Assembly: GCA_964581365.1 (NCBI GenBank)
Contig: CAZOOF010000005.1
Span: 15,348-79,347, forward strand
Length of the DNA stretch: 64,000 bases
Direction of reading: 5' to 3'
Source: JAITWN01 sp964581365
GTDB lineage: Bacteria; Pseudomonadota; Gammaproteobacteria; SZUA-140
Below the pieces are notes generated by a model. The model had not been told where the DNA came from. It did no database searches and was given only the letters and a program-made list of their open reading frames with translations. Of the stretch, positions 41,407-50,361 are shown in pieces (positions within the stretch are counted from its first letter, which is position 1; each line of letters starts with the position of its first letter). The translations under genes and the position numbers were made by a program.

Positions 41407-41718
41407 GTGACTGAAGACGAAAAGGAAGCTGAAGCGGTGTTCGACGAAGCGGCGTGGCGGACGGTCGAGCTGGGCAACAGCATGGCACAGGCCGACGAAG
41501 ACGCCGACGTCTGGGATATCGCCGATGGCTTGCTCGCGGGCGCAGTGCAGTACTGGCTGTACTCGCGTGAACCCTGTGACAATCCGCGTTGTGAGGACTG
41601 CGCGCCGCTCAGCACCGCCGAGAAGCGGGTTGCTGAAATGGCACGCCTGCTTCGGCAGTACGCTGAAGAAAGCGAGTACTATCACTCGCAGAACGATTCC
41701 AACGTGGGCAGGGCTTAG
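41407..41718 (+). CDS. Acidic hypothetical protein with a Cys cluster
   Basis: A 103-residue soluble, acidic protein. A helical N-terminal part (EDEKEAEAVFDEAAWRTVEL, DVWDIADGLLAGAVQYWLYS) is followed by a Cys-x4-Cys-x2-Cys group (EPCDNPRCEDCAPL) that may bind metal. An extended -10 TGCTAGAAT at 41366-41374 lies upstream, so GTG 41407 fits better than the in-frame ATG at 41281. Family not recognised. Confidence 0.65.
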   Translation: MTEDEKEAEAVFDEAAWRTVELGNSMAQADEDADVWDIADGLLAGAVQYWLYSREPCDNPRCEDCAPLSTAEKRVAEMARLLRQYAEESEYYHSQNDSNVGRA

Positions 41719-41800
41719 GGCGGCGGAGTCGGGCGGCTCCGGCCTGCCGGGGAAGCGGAAGCGCGTCGCAAGCGGCTGCCGCGCCCTGTGCCGGAAAAAC

Positions 41801-41826
41801 AAAAGGGATCCTCACGGATCCCTTTT
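41801..41826. terminator. Bidirectional intrinsic terminator
   Basis: AAAAGGGATCC and GGATCCCTTTT form an 11-bp stem with a 4-base loop and T-runs on both strands, between convergent genes. Confidence 0.88.
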
Positions 41827-41863
41827 CACATCTGACCCCGGCACTTCTCCGGCCTTCACTCGT

Positions 41864-42265
41864 TCACTCGTCGTCGACCGCATCCCAGTCGTCGTCCATC
41901 ACCGATTCGAATTCAGGCTCGTTCGTGGCAAGCGCGTCGAGATCGTCGGTCAGCCTGTCATCCTGAACCGGACGGGTCGGTCGCGACGTCGTTGGCAGCG
42001 GTCGCTCGGTGCGCACCTTGAACTGCTTGCGCGCGCGCAGGTATGCCGCTCTCAGCTCGGCGCCGATTTCCTCTCCTTCCGCAGCGGTGAGTTCCCGCAG
42101 CTTGGGTTCGACGATGGCGCGGTTGTACGGAATGATCTCGTTACGCGCCATGTTGAAGAGATAAATGGTATCGGGATTGCCGGTGTCGAGTTGATCGTCT
42201 CGCACCACGGCACTGCTTTTCTGTCCCGCCTCAAGGTAACCGCACCAGATGGAATGCTTGGCCAT
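41864..42265 (-). CDS. Hypothetical acidic-tailed protein
   Basis: A 133-residue cytosolic protein. The folded N-terminal half (MAKHSIWCGYLEAGQKSSAV, TIYLFNMARNEIIPYNRAIV) precedes a charged linker and a very acidic C-terminus (MDDDWDAVDDE). It resembles conserved gammaproteobacterial hypothetical proteins, but I cannot name a family. Divergent from the Nudix gene. Confidence 0.65.
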   Translation of the reverse strand: MAKHSIWCGYLEAGQKSSAVVRDDQLDTGNPDTIYLFNMARNEIIPYNRAIVEPKLRELTAAEGEEIGAELRAAYLRARKQFKVRTERPLPTTSRPTRPVQDDRLTDDLDALATNEPEFESVMDDDWDAVDDE

Positions 42266-42338
42266 GGCTCGTCAAATATGATATCGATCAGGTGGCAAAA
42301 TATAGGGCGGCTGTCTCCGTAAAAGCAAGAGGTCTGAG

Positions 42339-42833
42339 ATGCCATCTGGCACGGTCGAGAAAGGGAGGGGCGGCCCCCCGAAAACCCCGGCGCTGGCGGC
42401 CGATATGATCATCGAGATCGGGGGCGGAATCGTGCTCATCGAGCGGCGGAATCCACCCCATGGCTGGGCCATTCCCGGCGGTTTCGTCGACCCCGGCGAA
42501 ACGGTCGAAAGCGCCGCCGTTCGCGAGGCGGCAGAGGAGACCGGTCTGGAGGTGACATTGCGCTGCCTGCTCGGCTGTTATTCAGATCCCCGCCGTGATC
42601 CCCGTGGCCACACGGTGAGTCTGGTCTATGTCGGCTCTGCCGCCGGAACACCGGAGGCACGTGACGATGCCGCGGCAGTCCGGCTGGTGGACCCGGCGGA
42701 CATAGCTCTTCCCCTGGCTTTCGATCATGCGCGCATCATCGCCGACTATCTGGTATGGCGGGATTCCGGATGGTCGCCGGGGTGGCGGCCAGCGCCGCCG
42801 ATACCCGTCCGCGGGCGAGGCGAGCAGGCGTGA
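42339..42833 (+). CDS. Nudix hydrolase
   Basis: A 164-residue pyrophosphohydrolase. The Nudix box reads GGFVDPGETVESAAVREAAE followed by ETGLEV, matching GX5EX7REUXEEXGU with all metal-binding glutamates. IVLIERRNPPHGWAIPGG upstream is the usual start of the domain. Substrate not readable; the size suits ADP-ribose or NADH-type diphosphatases or an oxidised-nucleotide sanitiser. Its TGA overlaps the next ATG (TGATG). Confidence 0.9.
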   Translation: MPSGTVEKGRGGPPKTPALAADMIIEIGGGIVLIERRNPPHGWAIPGGFVDPGETVESAAVREAAEETGLEVTLRCLLGCYSDPRRDPRGHTVSLVYVGSAAGTPEARDDAAAVRLVDPADIALPLAFDHARIIADYLVWRDSGWSPGWRPAPPIPVRGRGEQA

Positions 42834-43387
42834 TGCGCCGGCGCGGGCGGGCTTTCGTTCTCCTGGTGCTGCTCGCCGGGTTCTGCGCCGTCGCGGCGGC
42901 CGAGCCGCGCATCTGGCTGTTCGTCGACAGCAGCCAGCGAACCTTATCAGTGATGAAGGGAGACCAGCGCGTAGAGCTGTTCCGGGGCGTCGCATTCGGG
43001 CGCGGCGGCGTAGCGCCCTTCCGTCGCGAGGGTGACGGCAGGACGCCGATGGGGGTGTTTTACATCTCCTGGATCAATACCGACAGTCCGTATCACCGCT
43101 TCTTCGGACTCGATTATCCCGCCGCCAGTCACGCCGAAGAGGCATTGCGCGGGCGGGCGATCGACGAGCGAACCTATCACGCCATCCTCGATGCCAGACG
43201 GCGTGGCCAGGTGCCGCCGCAGGACACCGCGCTCGGCGGTCACATAGGCATACATGGGGTGGGGAGATACGACCCCGAAGACCATCGCCTGTTCGATTGG
43301 ACACTGGGTTGCGTCGCCCTTACCGACGAACAGATCGATGAACTCACTCGCTGGGTCACGCTCGGCACCATGGTCGTCATTCAGTAA
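42833..43387 (+). CDS. YkuD L,D-transpeptidase-family protein
   Basis: A 184-residue exported protein: signal peptide about residues 1-23 (AFVLLVLLAGFCAVAAA), then a single YkuD domain. The active site is HIGIHGVGR ... DWTLGCVALTDEQI, with the catalytic Cys in the family's HX14-17 [S/T]HGC-like motif, here TLGC. It would crosslink peptidoglycan or attach lipoprotein. Translationally coupled to the Nudix gene. Confidence 0.88.
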   Translation: MRRRGRAFVLLVLLAGFCAVAAAEPRIWLFVDSSQRTLSVMKGDQRVELFRGVAFGRGGVAPFRREGDGRTPMGVFYISWINTDSPYHRFFGLDYPAASHAEEALRGRAIDERTYHAILDARRRGQVPPQDTALGGHIGIHGVGRYDPEDHRLFDWTLGCVALTDEQIDELTRWVTLGTMVVIQ

Positions 43388-43413
43388 AGGCGCATGAGGG
43401 CAACCCCCTATCG

Positions 43414-43442
43414 TTGAAAGGACCATCCGGCTCTTATACGAT
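43414..43442 (+). promoter_or_regulatory. Promoter of the cfa-type gene
   Basis: TTGAAA, 17-base spacer, TACGAT. It predicts a start near 43449 and therefore excludes the in-frame TTG at 43442 as start codon. Confidence 0.5.
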
Positions 43443-43486
43443 TGATCGGGAAAGAGGACGCAGACCAGACTACGGGGTACGCGCGC

Positions 43487-44836
43487 ATGGATGACCATGA
43501 GCAGAGTGTCGCCGGGCTGAGATCTATCCCGGGGCCGGCATCATCGGTGCGGAATGCACCGGGCAGACAGATGGAGCACCGCGGGTTCACGCATCGCGTG
43601 CTCATGCATTTGCTGGCGGGTATCGGCGATCCGCCGGTGCAGGTGACGCTGTGGAACGGCGAACGCCACTCTCCGCCTTCCGGTGTCGTGCCCGTGGCGC
43701 GGGTGCATATCCGTGACCCTCGGTCCCTGTGGACTCTGCTACTCGATCCCTGGCTCTACTTCGGAGATCTCTATGCCTGTGGGGATGTGGAGGTCGACGG
43801 CGATCTGGTCGCGTTCCTGAGCTGTGTGTATCGTGCCTCGGCGGCTGCGCGGCAGCGTCGCGGCAGAGGGGGAGTCCTCGGCTGGTGGCTGCATCGGCCA
43901 CGTTCTACCAGCCTGGGTCGCGCCCGCGACAACATCCACGCCCACTACGATCTCGGCAACGACTTCTATCGTCTGTGGCTGGATCGCGAGATGGTCTACA
44001 CCTGTGCCTACTTTCCCCGGCCTGATGCCGGACTGGAAGAGGCGCAGATCGCCAAGATGCATCATGTCTGCCGCAAGCTGCGTCTTCGCCCCGGTGATTC
44101 GGTGGTCGAGGCTGGCTGTGGCTGGGGATCGCTCGCGCTCTTCATGGCCCGCCACTACGGCGTACGGGTGCGCGCCTACAATATATCCCGCGAACAGATC
44201 GCCTGGGCCCGCGCACGGGCAAAGGACGAGGGCCTGGCCGACCGGGTCGAGTTCGTGGAGGATGACTATCGCAACATCAGCGGAAGCTACGACGCGTTCG
44301 TCTCTGTCGGCATGCTCGAGCATGTCGGCATCCGCTACTATCCGGAACTCGGGGGTGTGATCGATCGGGTGTTGCGCGAGCACGGTCGTGGCTTCATTCA
44401 CACCATTGGGAGGGCCAGACCGGGGCAGATGAACGCCTGGATCGAACGCCGGATATTCCCGGGCGCGTGCCCGCCCAGTCTCGACCAGATGATGGACATC
44501 CTCGAACCGTACCGCTTCGCGGTGCTCGATGTGGAGAATCTCCGTCTGCATTACGCCCGCACTCTCGGGCACTGGCTGGCGCGCTTCGACGGCGCCACCG
44601 ACGAGGTCCGGCACATGTTCGATGAAACCTTCGTACGCTCTTGGCGGCTCTATCTGTGCGGCTCCATCGCCGCTTTCCTGACTGGCGAACTGCAACTCTT
44701 CCAGGTCGCATTCAATCGGGCCAGCAACAATGAGGTACCCTGGACCCGGGAGCATCTGTACGCCAGGTTTGTTCCCGGCGAGACGACGGTGTCCGGGCAG
44801 CAGATCGCGCGCCCGGCGGCAAACAGTGGTGACTGA
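43487..44836 (+). CDS. cfa: Cyclopropane-fatty-acyl-phospholipid synthase family methyltransferase
   Basis: A 449-residue SAM-dependent enzyme on membrane phospholipids. SAM motif I VVEAGCGWGSLALFMARHYG, then VEFVEDDYRNISG, the conserved YDAFVSVGMLEHVG and HTIGRARPGQMNAWIERRIFPGA. It adds a one-carbon unit to an unsaturated acyl chain. The start follows the predicted promoter; ATG 43571 is possible. The following flavoprotein gene overlaps or abuts (stop TGA at 44834-44836, GTG 44829 / ATG 44838), which hints that the product is further reduced. Confidence 0.9.
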   Translation: MDDHEQSVAGLRSIPGPASSVRNAPGRQMEHRGFTHRVLMHLLAGIGDPPVQVTLWNGERHSPPSGVVPVARVHIRDPRSLWTLLLDPWLYFGDLYACGDVEVDGDLVAFLSCVYRASAAARQRRGRGGVLGWWLHRPRSTSLGRARDNIHAHYDLGNDFYRLWLDREMVYTCAYFPRPDAGLEEAQIAKMHHVCRKLRLRPGDSVVEAGCGWGSLALFMARHYGVRVRAYNISREQIAWARARAKDEGLADRVEFVEDDYRNISGSYDAFVSVGMLEHVGIRYYPELGGVIDRVLREHGRGFIHTIGRARPGQMNAWIERRIFPGACPPSLDQMMDILEPYRFAVLDVENLRLHYARTLGHWLARFDGATDEVRHMFDETFVRSWRLYLCGSIAAFLTGELQLFQVAFNRASNNEVPWTREHLYARFVPGETTVSGQQIARPAANSGD

Positions 44837-44837
44837 A

Positions 44838-45980
44838 ATGGCGTCCAGCGCCTGCGATGTGCTGATCATTGGCGGTGGTCCGGCCGGCTCGAGTTGCGCC
44901 GCCAGGCTGCGCGCCGGTGGACTCGACGTGGTCGTCATGGACCGCCAGACCTTTCCCAGGGACAAGGTGTGCGCCGGCTGGATCACCCCAGCCGTGGTCG
45001 AGACCGTGGGTCTCGATATCGATGACTACCGGCGCGAGCGCGTCTTTCAGCCGATTACCGGCTTCGTTACCGGCATGGAAGGGAAGAAGTCCCGGGTCAT
45101 CGATTATGGCAGGGAGGTGAGCTACGGCATCCGCCGTTGCGAGTTCGATCACTACCTGCTGACGCACTCCGGCGCGCGTCTGCTGCTCGGTCATTCGCTG
45201 GACTCCCTGGAGCGCCGCGCGGATCGCTGGATCGTTAATGGCGCGCTGGAAGCAAAGCTGCTGATCGGCGCAGGCGGACACTTCTGCCCGGTCGCGCGAC
45301 ACCTGGGCGCCCGCCCGGGGCGCAGCGAGCTCGCGGTGACTGCTCAGGAAATCGAGGTCCGTCTGAATGCGGACGAGCAGCGCGCGTGTCGTGTCCGCCC
45401 CGAGTTTCCCGAAATCCATTTCTGCGCCGACTTGAAGGGTTACGGCTGGTGCTTCCGCAAGGGGGATTGGCTGAACATTGGACTCGGCCGCGAGGGCGGG
45501 GACCGGCTGTCCAGTCATGTGGCGGCCTTCCGCGCCCGCCTGATCGCTGAAGGACGCATTCCGCACAGCGTGCCGGAGCAGTTTAACGGCCACGCCTATC
45601 TGCTCTATTCGAGCGCCCGGCGGCGCGTCGTGGACGATGGCGTCATGCTGATCGGGGACGCTGCCGGACTGGCCTATCCGCAGAGCGGCGAGGGGATCAG
45701 GCCGGCGATCGAATCGGGAATATTGGCCGCCGAAACTGTGCTTGGCAGCAGAACCGGACGCTACGGACTGCGGGATCTGGAACCCTATGCCGCCGCCCTG
45801 GAGCGGCGCTTCGGCGCCCGCGCGGCGCAGCGTCGTTTGTCTCTTCCCCCCGCGCTCATGCACAGGCTGGGTGGGTGGCTCCTCGGCAATCAGTGGTTCT
45901 CGCGCCGGATCGTCCTCGATCGCTGGTTCCTGCACGCGCACGAGAAGGCCCTGGCCGGGATGCCCGCAGCGGAACGATGA
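44838..45980 (+). CDS. Geranylgeranyl-reductase-like FAD oxidoreductase
   Basis: A 380-residue flavoprotein: FAD Rossmann motif DVLIIGGGPAGSSCAARL, the GGR-type KVCAGWITPAVV and the second FAD motif VMLIGDAAGLAYPQSGEGIRPAIES. This family reduces isoprenoid or carotenoid double bonds or hydroxylates rings. Translationally coupled to the upstream cfa-type methyltransferase, so a lipid substrate is plausible. It could also be an unrelated tailoring enzyme. Confidence 0.82.
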   Translation: MASSACDVLIIGGGPAGSSCAARLRAGGLDVVVMDRQTFPRDKVCAGWITPAVVETVGLDIDDYRRERVFQPITGFVTGMEGKKSRVIDYGREVSYGIRRCEFDHYLLTHSGARLLLGHSLDSLERRADRWIVNGALEAKLLIGAGGHFCPVARHLGARPGRSELAVTAQEIEVRLNADEQRACRVRPEFPEIHFCADLKGYGWCFRKGDWLNIGLGREGGDRLSSHVAAFRARLIAEGRIPHSVPEQFNGHAYLLYSSARRRVVDDGVMLIGDAAGLAYPQSGEGIRPAIESGILAAETVLGSRTGRYGLRDLEPYAAALERRFGARAAQRRLSLPPALMHRLGGWLLGNQWFSRRIVLDRWFLHAHEKALAGMPAAER

Positions 45981-46026
45981 AGGCTGTGGCGATCGCGCCA
46001 TCAGCCTGCTCGTGAATAAGTGAGTC

Positions 46027-46048
46027 GCGGACGGGGTGCCCGGTCCGC
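46027..46048. terminator. Hairpin between convergent genes
   Basis: GCGGAC and GTCCGC pair across a 10-base loop and are followed on the plus strand by GCTTTCTT. It separates the flavoprotein gene from the convergent membrane-protein gene. Confidence 0.5.
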
Positions 46049-46055
46049 GCTTTCT

Positions 46056-46865
46056 TCAGCCTGCCGAACGGCGCTGTTCGAAGAGTTCGATACGCTCGGC
46101 CGCCGGCCGGGCGATCTCCGCTACCGTGATCCCGACCACCGCCGCCTTCCCCGGCGTGGCCGGATCACGTTTCGCGGCGGCTGTGGCATGGGCCTGACGA
46201 TGCCTGAGGAGAATCTTTTCACGGGCCCGATCGTAGGAGTCGCGATCGATCTGTCCTGCTTCGAACAGCCGTCGATGCTCGACCAGCTCGGCGCCGAGGC
46301 GGCGATGGGCATGATCGCGATGCGCGGTCTGGATGCGATGCAGCAGGGCACGCATGAAATCGCGGAACTCTGCGCGTGAGGGTGAATTGTTGGCGAGTTC
46401 GAGCAGCATGGCGTCGCCATGGCGGCTGTGAAAGCGAACCAGGTTCTGATAGCGCTGGAAGAATACGAACAGCGACAGGAGTGCGCCATTCAGCAGCAGA
46501 ATCGTTCCGGGCATCCATGCCTGCTGATGCCACGGTGTCGGCGACCAGAAGCTGGCGGCGAGCAGCATGGCGGTGGCCCCGGCCAGCCCGATAGCCAGGT
46601 ACAGCCAGCGCCGATCGGCAATCGTCACCAGATGCGGCGTGGGGTCCAGATAGGCGAGGTTCAGCCAGTAGCGCTGCGAGCGGCGGAAGGGGCGTTTGCG
46701 GTGCACCGAAATGAACTGGCCGTTGAACAGCGTGTAGTGTGCGGACTGCAGGCGTGCATGGCTGATCTGAAACAGTTCGACGAGTTCTTCCGGCTCGGCG
46801 CCGCGCGCGGCCGTTTCACTCGCTGAGTCCTTGCTCCTGGCTGGCGTGATGCTGGGCTGCGACAT
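46056..46865 (-). CDS. Two-helix membrane protein of the amidoligase operon
   Basis: A 269-residue protein. An N-terminal cytosolic part (1-80) contains an unusual FNGQFISVHRKRPFRRSQRY segment; two membrane helices follow at about 86-107 and 117-137; then a long soluble helical C-terminus with many His/Arg. No recognised domain. AAGGAGG precedes the ATG. Last gene of the C39/RimK/GCS2/NFGAH operon, 49 bases downstream; it could anchor or export the product. Confidence 0.7.
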   Translation of the reverse strand: MSQPSITPARSKDSASETAARGAEPEELVELFQISHARLQSAHYTLFNGQFISVHRKRPFRRSQRYWLNLAYLDPTPHLVTIADRRWLYLAIGLAGATAMLLAASFWSPTPWHQQAWMPGTILLLNGALLSLFVFFQRYQNLVRFHSRHGDAMLLELANNSPSRAEFRDFMRALLHRIQTAHRDHAHRRLGAELVEHRRLFEAGQIDRDSYDRAREKILLRHRQAHATAAAKRDPATPGKAAVVGITVAEIARPAAERIELFEQRRSAG

Positions 46866-46914
46866 CGGACCTCCTTGGTGTCTGCTACCGATGTTCCTAT
46901 TATTGCCAGCGGCT

Positions 46915-47622
46915 TCAGAGCTTCTGTGATCGGGTCGCCAATTTGGTGACAGAGCGCAGTGCATCGGCGATGGTTTGCATGAATTGCCTGCGCGGCCGGG
47001 GCAAAAGCCCCTGATTGATTTCCAGTTCGATGCCGAGATAACTCCTGGCCGAAAAGCGGCGGCGCAGATGCGTGGTCAGCCCGTCGGCATCGCCGCGATA
47101 TGGATAGTTGCGGCGTACTCGCAGCGAAGCGTCATGCGCGGCGAGCGCCGCCTGCCAGGCGCTGCACAGGCGGCGCTCGCCGGTTCTTGCCGGGTCGTAG
47201 AGCAGGCCAATGTCGGCATTGCGCTCTCTTCCATCGAGCACGGGGGTGAAGCTGTGTACCGCCACGTGCAATACCCTGCGGCCGCGGCGGGCATGCTGCG
47301 CGATCCAGGTTTCGACTTTTTCTCGGTGAGGGAGGTAGTGCCGCGAGAGGATGAGTTCGCGCTCCCCCGCCGCGAGCTCGCGGGTGAACCCGGAGAACAG
47401 CGCCGGGTGGTGCAGCGAACGGTTGAGGTCGACCAGAAGACGCGAGATGCGCGCATCGATCAGCGGTGCGCCGAGCAGATGCGAAAGCAGACGCGCCCAT
47501 TCGAGCGCGCCGGGATCCCAGCCGCGATGGCTGGCGAGCAGCTCGTCATGGCCAGCGAACAAAGGGCGATAGCGCGCGGGAATCCGGTTGCCGCCATGCT
47601 CGCAGCTGAGCAGCAATTGCAT
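46915..47622 (-). CDS. N-formylglutamate amidohydrolase-family hydrolase
   Basis: A 235-residue zinc hydrolase. Metal and substrate residues appear in LLSCEHGGNRIP, HVAVHSFTPVLDG, and RSYLGIELEINQ. Classical HutG-type enzymes cleave N-formylglutamate; here, with no histidine-degradation genes but ligases beside it, the enzyme more likely hydrolyses or trims an amino-acid conjugate. The ATG at 47622 opens the conserved core; it is 14 bases after the GCS2 stop. Confidence 0.85.
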   Translation of the reverse strand: MQLLLSCEHGGNRIPARYRPLFAGHDELLASHRGWDPGALEWARLLSHLLGAPLIDARISRLLVDLNRSLHHPALFSGFTRELAAGERELILSRHYLPHREKVETWIAQHARRGRRVLHVAVHSFTPVLDGRERNADIGLLYDPARTGERRLCSAWQAALAAHDASLRVRRNYPYRGDADGLTTHLRRRFSARSYLGIELEINQGLLPRPRRQFMQTIADALRSVTKLATRSQKL

Positions 47623-47636
47623 CGGGCTACGACGGC

Positions 47637-48911
47637 TCAGCCGGCGACGAACGACTCGCCGCGATCGAGGCAGTGGCACAGACGCTCATAGACCCGGTGA
47701 AGCGCCTCTTGGGGTGGGGATTCCGCCCCTGCGCCGGTCTCCTGCGCGAGGGCGCGGGTGATGCGCCGCGCCAGCGTGCCCTGATCGAGGTAGAGACGGT
47801 AGATTGCTGCGTCATCCGGCACCGGATTGGGCAGCAGCGTTTCCTGCAGGTGCTGCCACAGCTCGCGTGCCCGGCAGCGGCCGCGCTCGGGGAAACCGAA
47901 AACGCGCGGCAGCAGGCGGTCTGCGATCACCGCATCTTCGGCGTCGCGCACACAGAGCTCGAATGAGTGGAGCAGGGCGGCGGTATCGACTTCCCGCAGC
48001 CGGCGCATGCCATACCAGGCCTCCTCGGCCAGGGCCTGGACCACGGCGACGATCAGGCGGGCGAACGCAAGGTCCGCCGCCGGCATTTCCTGCGTGTCGA
48101 GCACGCGGATTTCGATTGTGTCCCGATCGAAGCGGGCGATCGCTCCGCGCGCGTTCACCCATTCGTGGCGCAGAATGGCGTCGGGATCATGCGGAGCCAG
48201 ATCGTGGTAGATGCGGCCGAGCAGTTCCTTCTCGTAGTCCGCCCGCGTATATATCGGTTCCGGCACCACCATCCCGGTGACCGAGGGAATGCGGCGGGCG
48301 TTGTAGCGATAGACCTCCAGGCGGTTGTCGAGCGTCCCGGTGAGCCGGCCATCCATCAGGGGCGAGCTGGCGGCGAGCGCGGGAAGCAGCGGTAGAGTCG
48401 TCCTGATTGCTGCGTGAAGCCGGGAGAACTCTTCATCGCCGCGGAAAGGAAGGTTGATATGCAGGCTCTGCAGGTTGGACCAACCATGTCCGCGACAGTC
48501 GAAGATCCGGTTGAAGGCTTCGTATACCGGGCTGTGCGCATGGGGCCACAGCCGGGTTTCGCGCGCCGGATCCATCCATGGGTGCATCGCTGTCGGCATC
48601 AGCCGGCCGCCGGCGTCGCGCAGCAGCGCATTGATACGGGCGACGTCGGTTTGAAAGGCGGTCTCCAGACCGCCGAGCTTGGCCGCCGGTCCGTTGGTCT
48701 TCAGCTCGATGACGTGCAATGCCAGTTCGTTCGACCAGCACAGCGCGCCCGCCTCAACCTCGTCGACATACTCGCCGGCCATGGCGTGCATAACCCGGTC
48801 GGTCACCGGCAGTACATCGAGGGTCTCCGCATCGACGATCATGTATTCGATCTCGATCCCGTATGCCTCGAACAGGCCGATGCCCGCCCGTTCAGCGTGG
48901 CCGTCTTTCAC
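47637..48911 (-). CDS. Carboxylate-amine ligase of the glutamate-cysteine ligase 2 family
   Basis: A 424-residue ATP-dependent ligase. The GCS2 start GLFEAYGIEIEYMIVDAETL carries the metal-binding glutamates; SNLQSLHINLPF, FDRDTIEIRVLDTQEMP follow. These enzymes (YbdK type) join an amine to a carboxylate through an acyl-phosphate. GTG at 48911 has AGGAG eight bases before it and overlaps the RimK-like gene by 20 bases. The amino acid partners are unknown. Confidence 0.88.
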   Translation of the reverse strand: MKDGHAERAGIGLFEAYGIEIEYMIVDAETLDVLPVTDRVMHAMAGEYVDEVEAGALCWSNELALHVIELKTNGPAAKLGGLETAFQTDVARINALLRDAGGRLMPTAMHPWMDPARETRLWPHAHSPVYEAFNRIFDCRGHGWSNLQSLHINLPFRGDEEFSRLHAAIRTTLPLLPALAASSPLMDGRLTGTLDNRLEVYRYNARRIPSVTGMVVPEPIYTRADYEKELLGRIYHDLAPHDPDAILRHEWVNARGAIARFDRDTIEIRVLDTQEMPAADLAFARLIVAVVQALAEEAWYGMRRLREVDTAALLHSFELCVRDAEDAVIADRLLPRVFGFPERGRCRARELWQHLQETLLPNPVPDDAAIYRLYLDQGTLARRITRALAQETGAGAESPPQEALHRVYERLCHCLDRGESFVAG

Positions 48912-50361
48912 CCTTGCGCTCCTCGACGCGGGCCAGCATGCCGCGCATGATCGTCATGTAGAGTTCGTTGCCGATCGCGGCATCTTCGATGCCGTGATCG
49001 ATATTGGGGTTGTCGTTGACCTCGATCACGTAAACACGACCGCCGATCTCCTTGAGGTCGACGCCGTAAAGACCCTTGCCGATGAGATTGGCTGCCTTGA
49101 GCGCGGTCGATACGACATGAGCAGGAACCTGGGGCAGCGGGATGCTCTCGGTCCGGCCCTCGCGGGGGCGTCCCTCGGGACCATGCTGCATGATCTGCCA
49201 ATGTCCTCCGACCATGTAATACTTGCAGGCAAAGATCGCCTGGCGATCGAAAACGCCGATGCGCCAGTCGAAGGCGGTGGGCATGAACTCCTGGGCGATG
49301 ATCAGTTCCGACTTTTCCAGCAGCCGCGCGGCCTGGGCCAGAAACTCCGGCCGGGTTTCCACCTTGATCACGCCCTGTGAGAAGGCGCTGTCGGGCTGCT
49401 TGAGGATGCATGGCAGGGAGAAACCGGCGGCCATCGCGCTCATGTTGCCGCGGTTGACGATGGTGGTACGCGGCGCCGGAATACGATGCCGCTGCATCAG
49501 CTCGGCGAGATACACCTTGTTGGTGCATTTCAGAATCGAGCCGGGATCATCGATCACCACCAGTCCCTCAGCCTTGGCGCGCCGCGCGAAGCGATAGGTG
49601 TGGTGGTTGACTCCAGTAGTTTCGCGAATGAACAGCGCGTCGAATTCCGCGATGCGGCCGTAATCGTTCCTGGTGATCAGCTCGACGGCGAAGCCGAGCT
49701 GACGCCCCGCCCGAACGAAGCGGCGCAGCGCGGCGCTGTCGGAAGGCGGCTGCGCCTCATCAGGATTATGGAGGATGGCGAGATCGTAGCGTTCGACCTG
49801 AGGTTCCCGGCGCCGCGAGCGCTTGCCGGAAAAGTACTCGCTCGCCGCTTCGATGACGAAGGACTGGTGATCGTCCGGAATGTCGCTGGCGGCGATCGGT
49901 CCGATGCTCTGCAACTGCCATGAGCGGTTGCGTATGAAGCGGGCGCGCAGCAGCGGCGCCGGAAACAGGTTGAACAGACTGAGCGCAAGCCGGTCATAGC
50001 GCCGCGCCAGGTTGCGTCCGAAGTAGATGCTGAGCACGAACTCCTCGGATTTGATCGGCGCCAGGTTCTTCTGTATCAGCTCGAACAGATCATCGGACAC
50101 GAAGCGGGTGATGGTCTGGGATTTCATGTCCTGAATGGTGGCCACGCTCGGCAGAGGCTTGTGTCCGCGTGCCTCGGCGAGCAGGGATACGTAGTAACCC
50201 AGGCTCTGATACCGGTACGAGCGTGACAGATTGAAGACCTTCACTCCGCGCAGGTCCAGAAACCGGGGGTCGGAGAGATACGTCTTGGCGGCGACCACTT
50301 CGGCGCCGTGGATTTGCAGCGGCCAGTCTTCGGGGTTATTGACGACTATGAATATCGACAT
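48892..50361 (-). CDS. RimK-family ATP-grasp ligase with RLAN-type N-terminal domain
   Basis: A 489-residue protein. The first about 190 residues fit the RLAN domain (MSIFIVVNNPEDWPLQIHGA, DLRGVKVFNLSRSYRYQSLG). The ATP-grasp part (about 280-480) has PCILKQPDSAFSQGVIKV (ATP loop), IAQEFMPTAFDWRIGV and the Mg-binding YGVDLKEIGGRVYVIEVNDN. RimK relatives add amino acids such as glutamate to a protein or peptide carboxylate. Its ATG overlaps the C39 gene by 26 bases. Confidence 0.9.
   Translation of the reverse strand: MSIFIVVNNPEDWPLQIHGAEVVAAKTYLSDPRFLDLRGVKVFNLSRSYRYQSLGYYVSLLAEARGHKPLPSVATIQDMKSQTITRFVSDDLFELIQKNLAPIKSEEFVLSIYFGRNLARRYDRLALSLFNLFPAPLLRARFIRNRSWQLQSIGPIAASDIPDDHQSFVIEAASEYFSGKRSRRREPQVERYDLAILHNPDEAQPPSDSAALRRFVRAGRQLGFAVELITRNDYGRIAEFDALFIRETTGVNHHTYRFARRAKAEGLVVIDDPGSILKCTNKVYLAELMQRHRIPAPRTTIVNRGNMSAMAAGFSLPCILKQPDSAFSQGVIKVETRPEFLAQAARLLEKSELIIAQEFMPTAFDWRIGVFDRQAIFACKYYMVGGHWQIMQHGPEGRPREGRTESIPLPQVPAHVVSTALKAANLIGKGLYGVDLKEIGGRVYVIEVNDNPNIDHGIEDAAIGNELYMTIMRGMLARVEERKGERRPR

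Noticed and set aside
43739..46001. Two long minus-strand frames opposite the cfa-type and flavoprotein genes
   Set aside because: They overlap verified SAM and FAD motif-containing genes on the plus strand and carry no motif themselves.
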